From assembly GCA_964531095.1 (NCBI GenBank), contig CAZHED010000002.1:200176-264175 (forward strand): 64,000 bases of DNA, written 5' to 3'. The position numbers were made by a program, and so were the translations under genes. Positions 9,067 to 17,891 of the stretch are shown here, in pieces (the first letter of the stretch is position 1; each line of letters opens with the position of its first letter). The notes beneath the pieces were generated by a model. The model made no database searches, was not told the DNA's origin, and saw nothing but the letters and a program-made list of their open reading frames with translations. Source of the stretch: Palsa-1150 sp964531095 (GTDB lineage Bacteria; Myxococcota_A; Polyangia; Polyangiales; Polyangiaceae).

Positions 9067-10953
9067 ATGATCGGATATCGCAGCCGCACCTCGACCGCCG
9101 GGCGGAACATGGCAGGTGCGCGGGCCTTGTGGCGCGCGACCGGGATGACCGATAGCGACTTCGAGAAGCCGATCATCGCCATCGCGAACAGCTTCACACA
9201 GTTCGTCCCCGGGCACGTCCACCTGCACGACGTCGGTCAGAGCGTGAAGAAGGTGATCGACGACGCCGGCGGCTGGGGGGTCGAGTTCAACACGATCGCG
9301 GTCGACGACGGGATCGCCATGGGCCACGGCGGAATGCTGTATTCGCTTCCCAGCCGCGATCTCATCGCCGACAGCGTCGAGTACATGGTCAACGCCCACT
9401 GCGCAGACGCGCTCTTTTGCATCTCCAACTGCGACAAGATCACGCCGGGAATGCTGATCGCGGCCATGCGCCTGAACATCCCGACGATCTTCGTGTCCGG
9501 GGGGCCGATGGAGGCCGGCAAACTCGCCGGCACACGCGATCGCAACGGCAAGCCGCTCACGGTGAAGCTGGACCTCATCGATTCGATGATCGCGTCGGGC
9601 GACGCCGCGATCGGCGACGCCGAGCTCGCGCGAATCGAGGCGGCGGCGTGCCCGACTTGCGGCTCTTGCTCGGGGATGTTCACCGCAAACAGCATGAACT
9701 GCTTGAACGAGGCGATCGGTCTCGCCCTGCCGGGGAACGGAACGCTGCTGGCCACGCACGCCCTCCGCCGGGACCTCTTCGAACTCGCCGCGAAGAAGGT
9801 GGTCGACATGAGCAAGCGGCATTACCTCCATGGGGACGCGTCGGTCTTGCCGCGGAGCATCGCGACCTTCGAGGCGTTCGAGAATGCGATCGCGCTTGAC
9901 ATCGCGATGGGCGGCTCGACCAACACCGTTCTCCACCTGCTGGCGATCGCTCATGAAGCGGGTGTTTCGTTCACGATGGCCGACATCGATCGGATGTCGC
10001 GCAAGGTCCCCAATATCTGCAAAGTCGCCCCGTCGTCGCATTACCACGTCGAAGACGTGCATCGAGCGGGCGGAGTCTTCACGATCATGGGCGAGCTCGA
10101 TCGCGCGGGCCTCATTCACCGCGGCGCGCTGACCGTGCACGCCCGGACCATGGGCGAGGCGATCGACGCCAACGACATCCGCTTGCGGTCGGCGAGCACA
10201 GAGGCGACCAGGCGGACGCTCGCGGCGCCCGGCGGCGTGCGCACGAAGGTCGCCTTCTCGCAAGACACCTACTTTCCCGCGCCCGATCTCGACGCCACGC
10301 ATGGCTGCATCCGCGACGCCGCGCACGCCTATGCGAAAGACGGAGGGCTATCCGTTCTCCACGGCAACATCGCCGAGGACGGATGCATCGTGAAGACTGC
10401 TGGCGTCGACGAGTCGTGCTGGCAGTTCGAGGGTCGGGCGCGCGTCTTTCAGTCGCAGGAAGGTGCGTGCGAGGCGATCATGGGCGACCGCATCGTGCCG
10501 GGCGACGTCGTGGTCATCACGTACGAAGGTCCGCGCGGCGGACCGGGGATGCAAGAAATGCTGCATCCGACGTCCTTTCTCAAGGGGAAGGGGCTGGGCA
10601 AGGAATGCGCGCTCGTGACCGACGGCCGCTTCAGCGGCGGAACGTCCGGCCTGAGCATTGGCCACGTCTCGCCCGAGTCGGCGGAGGGTGGGGCCATCGC
10701 GTTGATCGAAGAAGGGGACCGCATTCGAATCGACATTCCCGGGCGGACGATCGCCCTGCTGGTCGAGCCCAAAGAGCTCGATCGCCGCCGCAAGGCGATG
10801 GAAGCGCGCGGTCCGGATGCGTGGCGCCCGAACCGCGATCGCTGGGTCTCGCCGACGCTGCAGGCCTACGCGCTGATGACGACGAGCGCCGCGCGCGGGG
10901 CAATTCGGGACATCTCCCAGATTCAGAGGCGCGACAAGGCACCGCGGTCCTAG
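9067..10953 (+). CDS. ilvD: Dihydroxy-acid dehydratase
   Basis: Third step of isoleucine/valine synthesis, dehydrating 2,3-dihydroxy acids to 2-oxo acids with an iron-sulfur cluster. The protein is close to the E. coli enzyme from end to end: YRSRTSTAGRNMAGARALWR at the N-terminus, the cluster cysteines in ISNCDKITPGM and CPTCGSCSGMFTANSMNCL, and GRFSGGTSGLSIGHVSPE near the C-terminus. The ATG at 9067 is preferred because it places the conserved YRSRT at residue 4; an ATG at 9049 would add six residues. Length (628 aa) is usual. The gene is 55 bases after the Omp85 gene and its stop overlaps that of pyrF. Confidence 0.97.
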   Translation: MIGYRSRTSTAGRNMAGARALWRATGMTDSDFEKPIIAIANSFTQFVPGHVHLHDVGQSVKKVIDDAGGWGVEFNTIAVDDGIAMGHGGMLYSLPSRDLIADSVEYMVNAHCADALFCISNCDKITPGMLIAAMRLNIPTIFVSGGPMEAGKLAGTRDRNGKPLTVKLDLIDSMIASGDAAIGDAELARIEAAACPTCGSCSGMFTANSMNCLNEAIGLALPGNGTLLATHALRRDLFELAAKKVVDMSKRHYLHGDASVLPRSIATFEAFENAIALDIAMGGSTNTVLHLLAIAHEAGVSFTMADIDRMSRKVPNICKVAPSSHYHVEDVHRAGGVFTIMGELDRAGLIHRGALTVHARTMGEAIDANDIRLRSASTEATRRTLAAPGGVRTKVAFSQDTYFPAPDLDATHGCIRDAAHAYAKDGGLSVLHGNIAEDGCIVKTAGVDESCWQFEGRARVFQSQEGACEAIMGDRIVPGDVVVITYEGPRGGPGMQEMLHPTSFLKGKGLGKECALVTDGRFSGGTSGLSIGHVSPESAEGGAIALIEEGDRIRIDIPGRTIALLVEPKELDRRRKAMEARGPDAWRPNRDRWVSPTLQAYALMTTSAARGAIRDISQIQRRDKAPRS

Positions 10954-11678
10954 GGTATTGGCGCGGTCATCGCCCCTTCCAGCTCGTCGACAATGCGCTG
11001 GGCGGCTGCCCGGCGCGCTTCGCGGTTGCCCTCATTCCGGATCGGTCTCCCGACCACGATGTAGTCGGCGCCCAGTCGAAGCGCTTCTGCCGGCGTGCAG
11101 GCGCGCTTGTGATCGTCGCCGGTCGCCCATGCCGGCCGGATACCGGGGCTCACCAGGGTGACCTTCGGGAACTCGGCTCGGAGGAGCGCGATCTCTTGCC
11201 CCGAGACGATGAACCCGTCGGTCCCCGTGGTCCTCGCCAATCGGGAGCGCCGTACCAGGTCGCTGTGGAAGTCCGCCGCGTCACCGCCCGTTTGCCTCGC
11301 GAAATCGGCTGCGTCCATGCTCGACAGAACAGGCACCCACAGAAGCTCCGGGCCGGCGTGCGAGCCACGGGCCCTGACCGCGGCGCGAATGGTCGCCGCC
11401 CCCACGCTATGGCTGAGCGTCAGGAATCGCACACCCATCTCCGCCGCGAGACGCACGACATTGCCAATCGTCGCGGGGATGTCGTCAGGGAGCTTGAGGT
11501 CGACGAAGATCGATTTGTCGCCCATATGTCCGATCAAGTCTTGTAGGCCGCCCCCCAGAAGGAGCTCGAGCCCGACTTTGTAGAACGATACGAGTCCCTC
11601 GAGCTCGTCGACGAGCCGGAGCGCCTCGGCGCGCGTGGGGACGTCGAGGGCGACGATGATCCGATCCTGCGGTTTCAT
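10950..11678 (-). CDS. pyrF: Orotidine 5'-phosphate decarboxylase
   Basis: Converts OMP to UMP, the last step of pyrimidine synthesis. The 242-residue frame from ATG 11678 has the N-terminal IIVALDVPT strand, the catalytic DLKLPDD motif and the phosphate-binding VSPGIRP and VGRPI segments, as in PyrF. An inverted repeat sits 12 bases upstream of the start. The stop codon TAG shares the palindrome CTAG (10950-10953) with the ilvD stop. The Omp85 gene at 11726 lies 47 bases upstream in the same direction, so co-transcription is possible. Confidence 0.96.
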   Translation of the reverse strand: MKPQDRIIVALDVPTRAEALRLVDELEGLVSFYKVGLELLLGGGLQDLIGHMGDKSIFVDLKLPDDIPATIGNVVRLAAEMGVRFLTLSHSVGAATIRAAVRARGSHAGPELLWVPVLSSMDAADFARQTGGDAADFHSDLVRRSRLARTTGTDGFIVSGQEIALLRAEFPKVTLVSPGIRPAWATGDDHKRACTPAEALRLGADYIVVGRPIRNEGNREARRAAAQRIVDELEGAMTAPIP

Positions 11679-11689
11679 GGGCGATCCCA

Positions 11690-11712
11690 CTGTGGTGGCC
11701 ACAGATACCACA
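11690..11712. promoter_or_regulatory. Nested inverted repeat upstream of pyrF
   Basis: Two perfect inverted repeats overlap: CTGTGG-TGG-CCACAG (11690-11704) and TGTGGT with ACCACA (11691-11712). They lie 12 bases before the pyrF start and 14 bases after the upstream CDS end. They could be an operator or an RNA structure controlling pyrF; function is inferred only from position. Confidence 0.35.
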
Positions 11713-11725
11713 GGGGACGGCAGGC

Positions 11726-13564
11726 TCATTGCCCCGTCGGGAGCACGGGCGCCGGCGACACGCTTGGCACGCCCAGGGCCTGGCCGAACGAAATATGAAA
11801 CCCGAGCGGAGCGATGGGGATGCCCGCGGTGTCCAGCGGTCGCTCCATGGGGAACGCGATGTCGGCGCGAAACACGATGCGATCGAGCTGCGGGAAGAGG
11901 GCGCGCAATCCGACGCCGATCGACTGGTAGGGCGTGAAGGTCTCGATCCGCTGGAAGGCGTCGCCGGCGTCGAAGAAGGCGACTCCCGCGAGCTGGCAAG
12001 TCAGGATCTCGACCGGGCGGCTTCGAAGCTCCACGTTGTACGAAACGAAGTTTTGGCCGACGAAGAAGTTCGTCGGGTAGCCTCGCAGCCGGTCATCGCC
12101 TCCGAGATACGTGGTCTGGTTGAGGTAGTTGCGCCAACGGTAGAGAAGCGTCGCGTCGAGCACGACGCGACCGAGGCCCGCGATCGTCGGCGACACGAAG
12201 AAAACCGTCGGTTCGATCGCCGCGTCCGAGATGCGGTCCACTTCGCGTTCGGTCCGCGATTCGAAAGCGAGGCGGAAGAGTCCGTCGCGAACCGCCATCG
12301 TGTATTGGATGGCGCCGTAAAAGCCGACCACGTCGCGGGTCGCGCCGAGTGCGCGAAAGCTCGGATAGACCCGCAGGACGATGTCGTGCCCCAGGCGATG
12401 GTCTTCCTGCAGACCGAGGGTGTCGAAATTGATGACCCGCAAGTATCGCTCCGTGTGCGTGTGGTACTGGATCGCGGGGCCGACGCGCGTGTCGCTCACG
12501 GGGACTTGGGTGCCGACGAAGTCGGCGACGGTGCGCGGATCGGCCCCTGGAAAATCGACCCGATAAAGCTGCCGGTTGATCCCTGCCGCGAGGGTGACGT
12601 CGTGCTTCACGTCCCACCCGAACGAACGCGTCAGCTCGTAGGTCGTCACGTACTGGCGCACGCGGTATTCGTAGGGAACCGCCCGCTTGGTCGCGCTGTC
12701 GACGAATTCGCTGAGCTGCGCGTTGACGTAGCGGCGAGAGATGTAGTCCTGCCAAGCGACGCTCGCATCCCACGCCCACTCGGTGCGTCCCGAGTAGAGC
12801 GGCTGCCCGGTGACGAGCGATCCGAACGAACCCTCGAGCGCCCCGCTCCCGTGGTTGACGATCACGTCGGCCAGTGCCTGCACGGCGACGCGCGACGTCC
12901 CCAGGCGGGGCGCGACGTAGCCCAGACCGAACGTGTTGGCCAGGGGCTCGTAGATGAAGTCCGCGGCAAGGGTCTGGTGCGTTCCGAAGAAGTTTTCTTC
13001 GGAGGGCTGCGCTTCGAAGAACTCGACCCCGCCGGGCGTCAAATCGCCGCTCCAATTGAGGCGCAGGCTCCACACGTCTTTGGTGATGACCACGACGCCG
13101 ACGCGATCGGGCGTGCTCCCTTTGGTGGCGACGACGAGAACGACCGACAGCTGCGGCAAGAGGCGCAGGTTGCGGAGGGTCTCGTCCACCAGAACTTGCC
13201 GGTAGGGCTCCCCCACGCGCACGAGGAGCTCGCGCTGGATCACCGACCGGCGCGAAGTGAAGTGCAGCTTGTTGACCCAGCGTGGCAGCGGATCGCGCGG
13301 CTCGATGACGTCGAGCGGAACGATTTCGATGTGTTCGATCGCCTTGCCGTCCGGCGCGGGGTCCCGCTCGACTGGCTTCGATGGCGCGCCCGCGGGGCCT
13401 CGAGACTTGCCCAGCGAAGCGAGCACCTGGTCAATCGTCTGATCTTCGTATGCGGAGTACACGAGCCCGCGCTCGGCGGGAGGCGGCGCCTGCTGCGCGG
13501 ACACGATGCTCGACGCTAGGACTGCGACCAGGAATGCCGCGTGTCGGGGTAAGGAAGTCGTCAT
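11726..13564 (-). CDS. Omp85/BamA-like outer-membrane protein
   Basis: A 612-residue protein with a signal peptide ending SIVSAQ. A periplasmic region (about 80-190) contains a probable POTRA-like fold (INKL..FTSR, then ELLVRVGEPY, then LRNLRLLPQLSVVLVV). The barrel carries the surface-antigen signature near residue 490 (GGDDRLRGYP). It is probably an outer-membrane insertase or secretion pore; the substrate is unknown. It is a second Omp85-type protein within 5 kb of the one at 7695 but is not closely similar in sequence. It is divergent from the vWA lipoprotein, with a tandem repeat in the shared upstream region. Confidence 0.88.
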   Translation of the reverse strand: MTTSLPRHAAFLVAVLASSIVSAQQAPPPAERGLVYSAYEDQTIDQVLASLGKSRGPAGAPSKPVERDPAPDGKAIEHIEIVPLDVIEPRDPLPRWVNKLHFTSRRSVIQRELLVRVGEPYRQVLVDETLRNLRLLPQLSVVLVVATKGSTPDRVGVVVITKDVWSLRLNWSGDLTPGGVEFFEAQPSEENFFGTHQTLAADFIYEPLANTFGLGYVAPRLGTSRVAVQALADVIVNHGSGALEGSFGSLVTGQPLYSGRTEWAWDASVAWQDYISRRYVNAQLSEFVDSATKRAVPYEYRVRQYVTTYELTRSFGWDVKHDVTLAAGINRQLYRVDFPGADPRTVADFVGTQVPVSDTRVGPAIQYHTHTERYLRVINFDTLGLQEDHRLGHDIVLRVYPSFRALGATRDVVGFYGAIQYTMAVRDGLFRLAFESRTEREVDRISDAAIEPTVFFVSPTIAGLGRVVLDATLLYRWRNYLNQTTYLGGDDRLRGYPTNFFVGQNFVSYNVELRSRPVEILTCQLAGVAFFDAGDAFQRIETFTPYQSIGVGLRALFPQLDRIVFRADIAFPMERPLDTAGIPIAPLGFHISFGQALGVPSVSPAPVLPTGQ

Positions 13565-13653
13565 TGCAGTCGACTGTCAGCGCCGGATCGGGTGAGAGCC
13601 ACCTGTCACGCGCCGCATCATAGGAGCAAGAGAAGAGGCGCGGGGCCTCCTCT

Positions 13654-13704
13654 CGACGCCGATCGCCGGTCGACGCCGATCGCCGGTCGACGCCGATCGC
13701 CGGT
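13654..13704. repeat. Three perfect 17-bp tandem repeats
   Basis: The unit CGACGCCGATCGCCGGT occurs three times without interruption (13654-13670, 13671-13687, 13688-13704). It lies between two divergent genes, ending 6 bases before the first possible start of the vWA lipoprotein. It could be a phased binding site or a slippage-prone spacer. Confidence 0.9.
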
Positions 13705-13709
13705 GCGGT

Positions 13710-15071
13710 ATGCTTCTGCTCATGCGGTCTGCGCTTGTCCGTCACTCGTCCGCGGCTGTTGTCGCGGCGCTGGCCATCGCTGCGTGCGCGAAGAGCGGCG
13801 GTTCGCAATCGCCGGGCGACACGATGTCGCCGGGGGGCGGTTTCGACCTGGGCGGGAGCAGCGGGGGGGGCGGCGGAGGTGGAAGCGGCGGAACCTCCTT
13901 GCCCGGCGCAGCCGACGGCGGCGGGGGCTTTGTCATCTCCGACGCGAGCGCCGGTTCCAGCGGCGATGCGTGCCAGCACTTCGACGTGCAGTTCGTCCCC
14001 AAGATTCCGCTCGTTTTCGTTCTGGCCGACCGGTCGGGGAGCCTGTTCAACACGATATCGACCAAAGACGGAGGCACCACCAACGAGTGGATCCCGCTGC
14101 GGACGGCGACCCTCGCCGTCGTGCAGAGCCTTCAGTCGCAGGTTGCGTTCGGGTTCGGTGCCTATACGGGCGAGGCCGCGACCATGATGTGCCCCATCTT
14201 CGACGCGGCCCCGATCGCGCTCAACAACTATCCGGCGATTTCGACGCTTTACAATTCGCTCGGACAACCGATGTTTAAAGCCGAGACGCCCGCGCAGCCC
14301 AGCTTGGAGAAGGTGGCGCAGCTGCTCACGCAGGCGGTGGCCTCGCAGGCCGATGCAGGATCGGGCAGCGCCGGGCTGGGCCAGCCGGGGGGCGAGTACA
14401 TTCTGTTCGTGACCGACGGGGAAACCGACTTCTGCGACGACGGCAACGCGGTGTGTCCGGCCGACGCGGTGACCGCCGAGATCGAGAAGCTCTACACGCA
14501 GGGCATTCAGACGATCATCCTGGGCATCGGCTCGACCCTGACGGGAATCTCCGGCCCCGTCCTCCAAGGGTTCGCCAATGCGGGCGCGGGGATCACGCCG
14601 CTCGCGCCCCCCAACGGTGGCGGGGGAGCGCCCCTCTTGCCGACGGACATCTATAACCAGTGCAACGGCGTTCCCGGATGGAAGGCTCTCTCGACGGGGG
14701 CTGGTCTGACGATGGGCCAGGCGCTCGGAACGTACGCCGCGCCTGACGCGGGCGTGACCAACGCGCCGCTCTACAGCCCGGACGTGACGAACGTAGCCGA
14801 CCTCACGAACAAGATCGCGACCGCCCTGGCGACCGTCAAGAGCTGCTCGTTCGACTTGCAGGGCAAAATCAAAGTGGACTTGCCCAACGCCGGCAAGGGC
14901 AAAGTGAGCATCGACGGCACCGCAGTTCCCTTCGACCCCACCAACGGGTGGACCATGTCGAGCGCCACGCAGCTCGACTTCGTGGGCAGCGCCTGTCAGG
15001 CGTGGCGCGCGACGGGGAAGAACGTCACCTTCGATTTCCCCTGCGAAATCATCATCACGATTCCCAAGTGA
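13710..15071 (+). CDS. von Willebrand factor A domain lipoprotein
   Basis: A signal peptide with lipobox AIAAC is followed by a Gly-rich linker of about 45 residues. The vWA domain starts near residue 95 with a MIDAS motif in DRSGSL (D-x-S-x-S) and continues with VTDGETD near 233. It is interrupted by Pro/Gly-rich loops and ends in a small beta-domain (VDLPNAGKGKVSIDG). vWA lipoproteins of this kind are frequent in myxobacteria and probably mediate metal-dependent binding at the cell surface. The start is ATG 13710 or ATG 13722; the second gives the more typical signal peptide. It is convergent with the SMP-30-like gene, with 22 bases between. Confidence 0.88.
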   Translation: MLLLMRSALVRHSSAAVVAALAIAACAKSGGSQSPGDTMSPGGGFDLGGSSGGGGGGGSGGTSLPGAADGGGGFVISDASAGSSGDACQHFDVQFVPKIPLVFVLADRSGSLFNTISTKDGGTTNEWIPLRTATLAVVQSLQSQVAFGFGAYTGEAATMMCPIFDAAPIALNNYPAISTLYNSLGQPMFKAETPAQPSLEKVAQLLTQAVASQADAGSGSAGLGQPGGEYILFVTDGETDFCDDGNAVCPADAVTAEIEKLYTQGIQTIILGIGSTLTGISGPVLQGFANAGAGITPLAPPNGGGGAPLLPTDIYNQCNGVPGWKALSTGAGLTMGQALGTYAAPDAGVTNAPLYSPDVTNVADLTNKIATALATVKSCSFDLQGKIKVDLPNAGKGKVSIDGTAVPFDPTNGWTMSSATQLDFVGSACQAWRATGKNVTFDFPCEIIITIPK

Positions 15072-15093
15072 TCGGCCATCTTGCGCTCGAACC

Positions 15094-16395
15094 TCAGTAG
15101 GGCATTCCGGGAACGGAAAGGGGGACTTTGTACAGCCCCTGGTTGCCGCTGCTGCCCTGGGTGGTGATGTAGAGGGTCTTGTGATCGTCGCCGCCGAAGG
15201 CGACGTTGGTGACCCAACCGGATGCGGTGGGAACGCTGAGAAGCGCACCGACTTGTGCGCCCGTCGGACCGAGGACCAGGACGTTGGCCGTGCCGATGAC
15301 CGCGCCGTACAGGTTTCCCGCGCAATCGAGCGCCATCCCGTCGACGTTCAACGTCGCGTTCGGGGCGAGCGCGAACGCCGACCCCGGCCCGGTGCTGCCG
15401 TCGGGCATCACGGCGTATTTCTGGATTCCGTTGTTCGACGACACGAAAAGCGTGCTCTCGTCGAGCGAAAGGGTCACCCCGTTCGGCTGGCCCAGCATGG
15501 CGTCGACCACGGAGAGCGTGCTCGTGGTCTGCGAATACCGATAGACGCGCGTCGCGGTCTGCGGAGCCGGGCTAGGCGCCTGGAAATTGGGATCGGAAAA
15601 GTAGATGGTCCCGTCGCTTCGAATCGCCAGATCGTTGGGTGAATTGAAGCGACTGCCCATGTAGCTCGACGCGATCGACGGAAGGACGCGCATGCCCGTC
15701 GACAAATCGAAGCGGGAGATCGAGCCGTCCTCGTGAACGGCGCCGAAGAGAACCCCGTTCTTGTCCACAGCGAGCCCGTTCGAGCCCGAGTCGGCGACGG
15801 CGACGGTGACGGCTCCAGAGCTCGTGACTTTGAGGATGCGCGAGGGCGGCGGATTGGGATTGCCGGGGTACTCCGACACGTACAACGCGTCGCCAATCCA
15901 CACCGGACCTTCGAGGCTGGTGAAGTTGTAGAGGGTGTTGTTGAACGTGTCGCTCGGCGGTACGCCGGCCACCTTGACGGCGGTCGCCCCCGCAGGAATC
16001 GGAGGGCCGAAAGGCCCCGCCGGGCAAGTCCACCCGGACGTTCCTCCCTCCCCGGAGGCCGACGCCGCATCGTGACCGCCGTCCCCGGTGCCCGGCCGCC
16101 CGCCGCTCGAGCTCGACCCGCCGGAGTCGGCCCCAGGGACCGACGCGTCCAGGCCCGATCCCGAGCCCGACGAGCTGCCGGCGCCGCTGCCATTTCCGTT
16201 GCTTCCGCTTCCGCCGCTGCTGCTCCCGCTCCCCCCGTTGGACGAGCCCGACGACCCGGAGGAAGTCGCCCCCTCCACGCCGCCCGCGTCGCCGTCAGGT
16301 TGCCCTTGCCCGGCCGTGGCGCAGGCGCCGACCGATGGGCCCGTCATTGCAGATATAATTCCGATCGCGACCTTCCGACGAACGTAAGCAGCCAT
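15094..16395 (-). CDS. SMP-30/gluconolactonase-like beta-propeller lipoprotein
   Basis: The ATG at 16395 gives a signal peptide with lipobox SVGAC and then a linker of about 90 residues dominated by Gly and Ser. The C-terminal 300 residues show SMP-30/gluconolactonase-type repeats: GPVWIGDALYVSEY, NGLAVDKNGVLFGAV, SPNDLAIRSDGTIYFSDP, QPNGVTLSLDESTLFVSS. The SPNDL and SDP elements match those of lactonases in the family. It could hydrolyse a sugar lactone outside the cell or be a propeller used for binding; I cannot tell. The frame is open further upstream, but no signal peptide would result. Confidence 0.87.
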   Translation of the reverse strand: MAAYVRRKVAIGIISAMTGPSVGACATAGQGQPDGDAGGVEGATSSGSSGSSNGGSGSSSGGSGSNGNGSGAGSSSGSGSGLDASVPGADSGGSSSSGGRPGTGDGGHDAASASGEGGTSGWTCPAGPFGPPIPAGATAVKVAGVPPSDTFNNTLYNFTSLEGPVWIGDALYVSEYPGNPNPPPSRILKVTSSGAVTVAVADSGSNGLAVDKNGVLFGAVHEDGSISRFDLSTGMRVLPSIASSYMGSRFNSPNDLAIRSDGTIYFSDPNFQAPSPAPQTATRVYRYSQTTSTLSVVDAMLGQPNGVTLSLDESTLFVSSNNGIQKYAVMPDGSTGPGSAFALAPNATLNVDGMALDCAGNLYGAVIGTANVLVLGPTGAQVGALLSVPTASGWVTNVAFGGDDHKTLYITTQGSSGNQGLYKVPLSVPGMPY

Positions 16396-16431
16396 GTTGT
16401 GGGCGGCGGATGCTATCACGCTGCCCCCAGC

Positions 16432-17493
16432 ATGCGCGCCCCCGCGCTCCCCGAACTCGCGCTCGTGGTCCTCTTGTGCGTGGCCAGCGGCGACCTCGAA
16501 TGCGGCTCGTCGCTCACGGCTCCGCAGCGCCGCGGTCAAGCGCTGTACGCACGCATGTGCGTCGTCTGCCACGGACGGGAAGGTGCAGGATACGCGGCCG
16601 ATCAAGCGCCCGCCCTCGCGCACCCCGATTTCCTCGCGTCCGTCACCGACGACTACCTTCGAACGGCGATCGCCGCCGGGCGACGGGACACGACGATGTC
16701 GGCGTGGTCCACGGCGCGGGGCGGTCCCCTCGCGGCGGAAGACATCGACGCGATCGTCGCCTTCCTCCGAAGCTGGCAGCAAGGCCCGCCCGCGGTGCTC
16801 GATGAGCGTCCGGCGTCGGGCGACGTCGCGCGTGGTGGCGCGATCTTCGAGCGTGAGTGTGCGCGGTGCCACGGGGCGCGCGGCACGGGCGGACCGGATG
16901 TCCACATCGGCAATCCCGACCTATTGGCGAGCGCGAGCAACGGCTTTCTCCGCTATGCCGTTCGCCGGGGCCGTCGCGGTACGGCCATGCCGGGCTTCGA
17001 GCCCAAGATCGGCGAAGCCGGCGTGGAGGACGTCCTCACGCAGCTGAGGAGCTGGCAGTCGAGCTCCGCAGGGGCTCCCTCCCGGCCTGCCGCGCCGGCG
17101 ACGATTCCGCTCGGGCCGGTCCCCCTGCATCCGCACGGGCCGGAGCCGCTCGGGTTCCACGCCTACCCGGCGATGACCTCCGTCGACCTCGTGAAAGCGG
17201 AGCTCGACCGCGGAGCGCGCATTGGCCTGCTCGACGCGCGCGCTCCTTCGGACTACCTCACGGGGCATATCGCGGGCGCCGTGAGCGTACCGTTCTACGA
17301 TCCGGATCCCTACCTTGCGTCGCTCCCGAAATATGCGTGGCTCGTCTGTTACTGCGCGTGCCCTCACGCCGAGTCCGGCCAGCTCGCCCGCAAGCTTGCG
17401 ACCAACGGCTTCACCAAAGTCACCGTCCTCGACGAGGGATTCAACGTCTGGCGGACCAGGAGCTATCCGACGCGCGAAGGGCCCGATCCATGA
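16432..17493 (+). CDS. Diheme cytochrome c fused to a rhodanese domain
   Basis: Secreted protein of 353 residues from ATG 16432. A signal peptide is followed by two class I cytochrome c domains, with heme sites CVVCH (about residue 43) and CARCH (about 143) and distal Met candidates TTMSAWS and TAMPGFE. A Pro-rich linker leads to a rhodanese domain (about 240-345) with LDARAPSDYLTGHIAGAVSV and the cysteine loop YCACPHAES. Joining electron-transfer hemes to a sulfur-transfer domain suggests periplasmic sulfur oxidation or thiosulfate chemistry, but no sox-type genes are nearby. It is divergent from the SMP-30-like gene, with 36 bases between starts. Confidence 0.9.
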   Translation: MRAPALPELALVVLLCVASGDLECGSSLTAPQRRGQALYARMCVVCHGREGAGYAADQAPALAHPDFLASVTDDYLRTAIAAGRRDTTMSAWSTARGGPLAAEDIDAIVAFLRSWQQGPPAVLDERPASGDVARGGAIFERECARCHGARGTGGPDVHIGNPDLLASASNGFLRYAVRRGRRGTAMPGFEPKIGEAGVEDVLTQLRSWQSSSAGAPSRPAAPATIPLGPVPLHPHGPEPLGFHAYPAMTSVDLVKAELDRGARIGLLDARAPSDYLTGHIAGAVSVPFYDPDPYLASLPKYAWLVCYCACPHAESGQLARKLATNGFTKVTVLDEGFNVWRTRSYPTREGPDP

Positions 17494-17533
17494 AGCCATT
17501 GCATCTTCGCGGCCCGGTGACCGTCCAACCGAC

Positions 17534-17887
17534 ATGACCAGGAAATCGCCGATGATCGGACCTTCTCGTATGCTCGTGGTGTTCGCCGCGCTCTGCGCCA
17601 CGCCTATCGCCGGCTGTTACCTGGAGGCCCGCACGGTGCCCGCCGCGGACGAGACGACCTACGAAGTGGCGCCCCCCCCGCCGCCGGTCGCCGAAGTCGA
17701 GGTGGTTCCGGCGCCGCCTGGGCCCGAGTACATCTGGGTGGCCGGGTACCACCGCTGGAACGGTCGTCACTACGTCTGGATTCGCGGACGCTACGAGCGC
17801 CGTCCGCATAGGCGAGCACACTGGGCCCCTGCCCATTGGGAGGTGCGCGGCCGAGGCCACGTGTGGGTCGAGGGGCGGTGGGAATAG
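17534..17887 (+). CDS. Small lipoprotein with WxxGxW-type repeats
   Basis: A 117-residue lipoprotein (lipobox PIAGC). After a short Pro-rich stretch come repeats EYIWVAGYHRW, HYVWIRGRYE, AHWAPAHWEV and GHVWVEGRWE, which are typical of the YXWXXGXW repeat family found in small bacterial envelope proteins of unknown role. The start is ATG 17534 or ATG 17552. It follows the cytochrome-rhodanese gene by 40 bases and precedes another lipoprotein by four bases. Confidence 0.85.
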   Translation: MTRKSPMIGPSRMLVVFAALCATPIAGCYLEARTVPAADETTYEVAPPPPPVAEVEVVPAPPGPEYIWVAGYHRWNGRHYVWIRGRYERRPHRRAHWAPAHWEVRGRGHVWVEGRWE

Positions 17888-17891
17888 GCCC

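Noticed and set aside
8884..10326. Reverse-strand open frame across ilvD
   Set aside because: Antisense to a confident ilvD gene; Arg/His/Asp-rich translation typical of a GC-rich shadow frame.
11729..13519. Forward open frame antisense to the Omp85 gene
   Set aside because: Shadow of the reverse gene, which has a signal peptide and the RGY motif.
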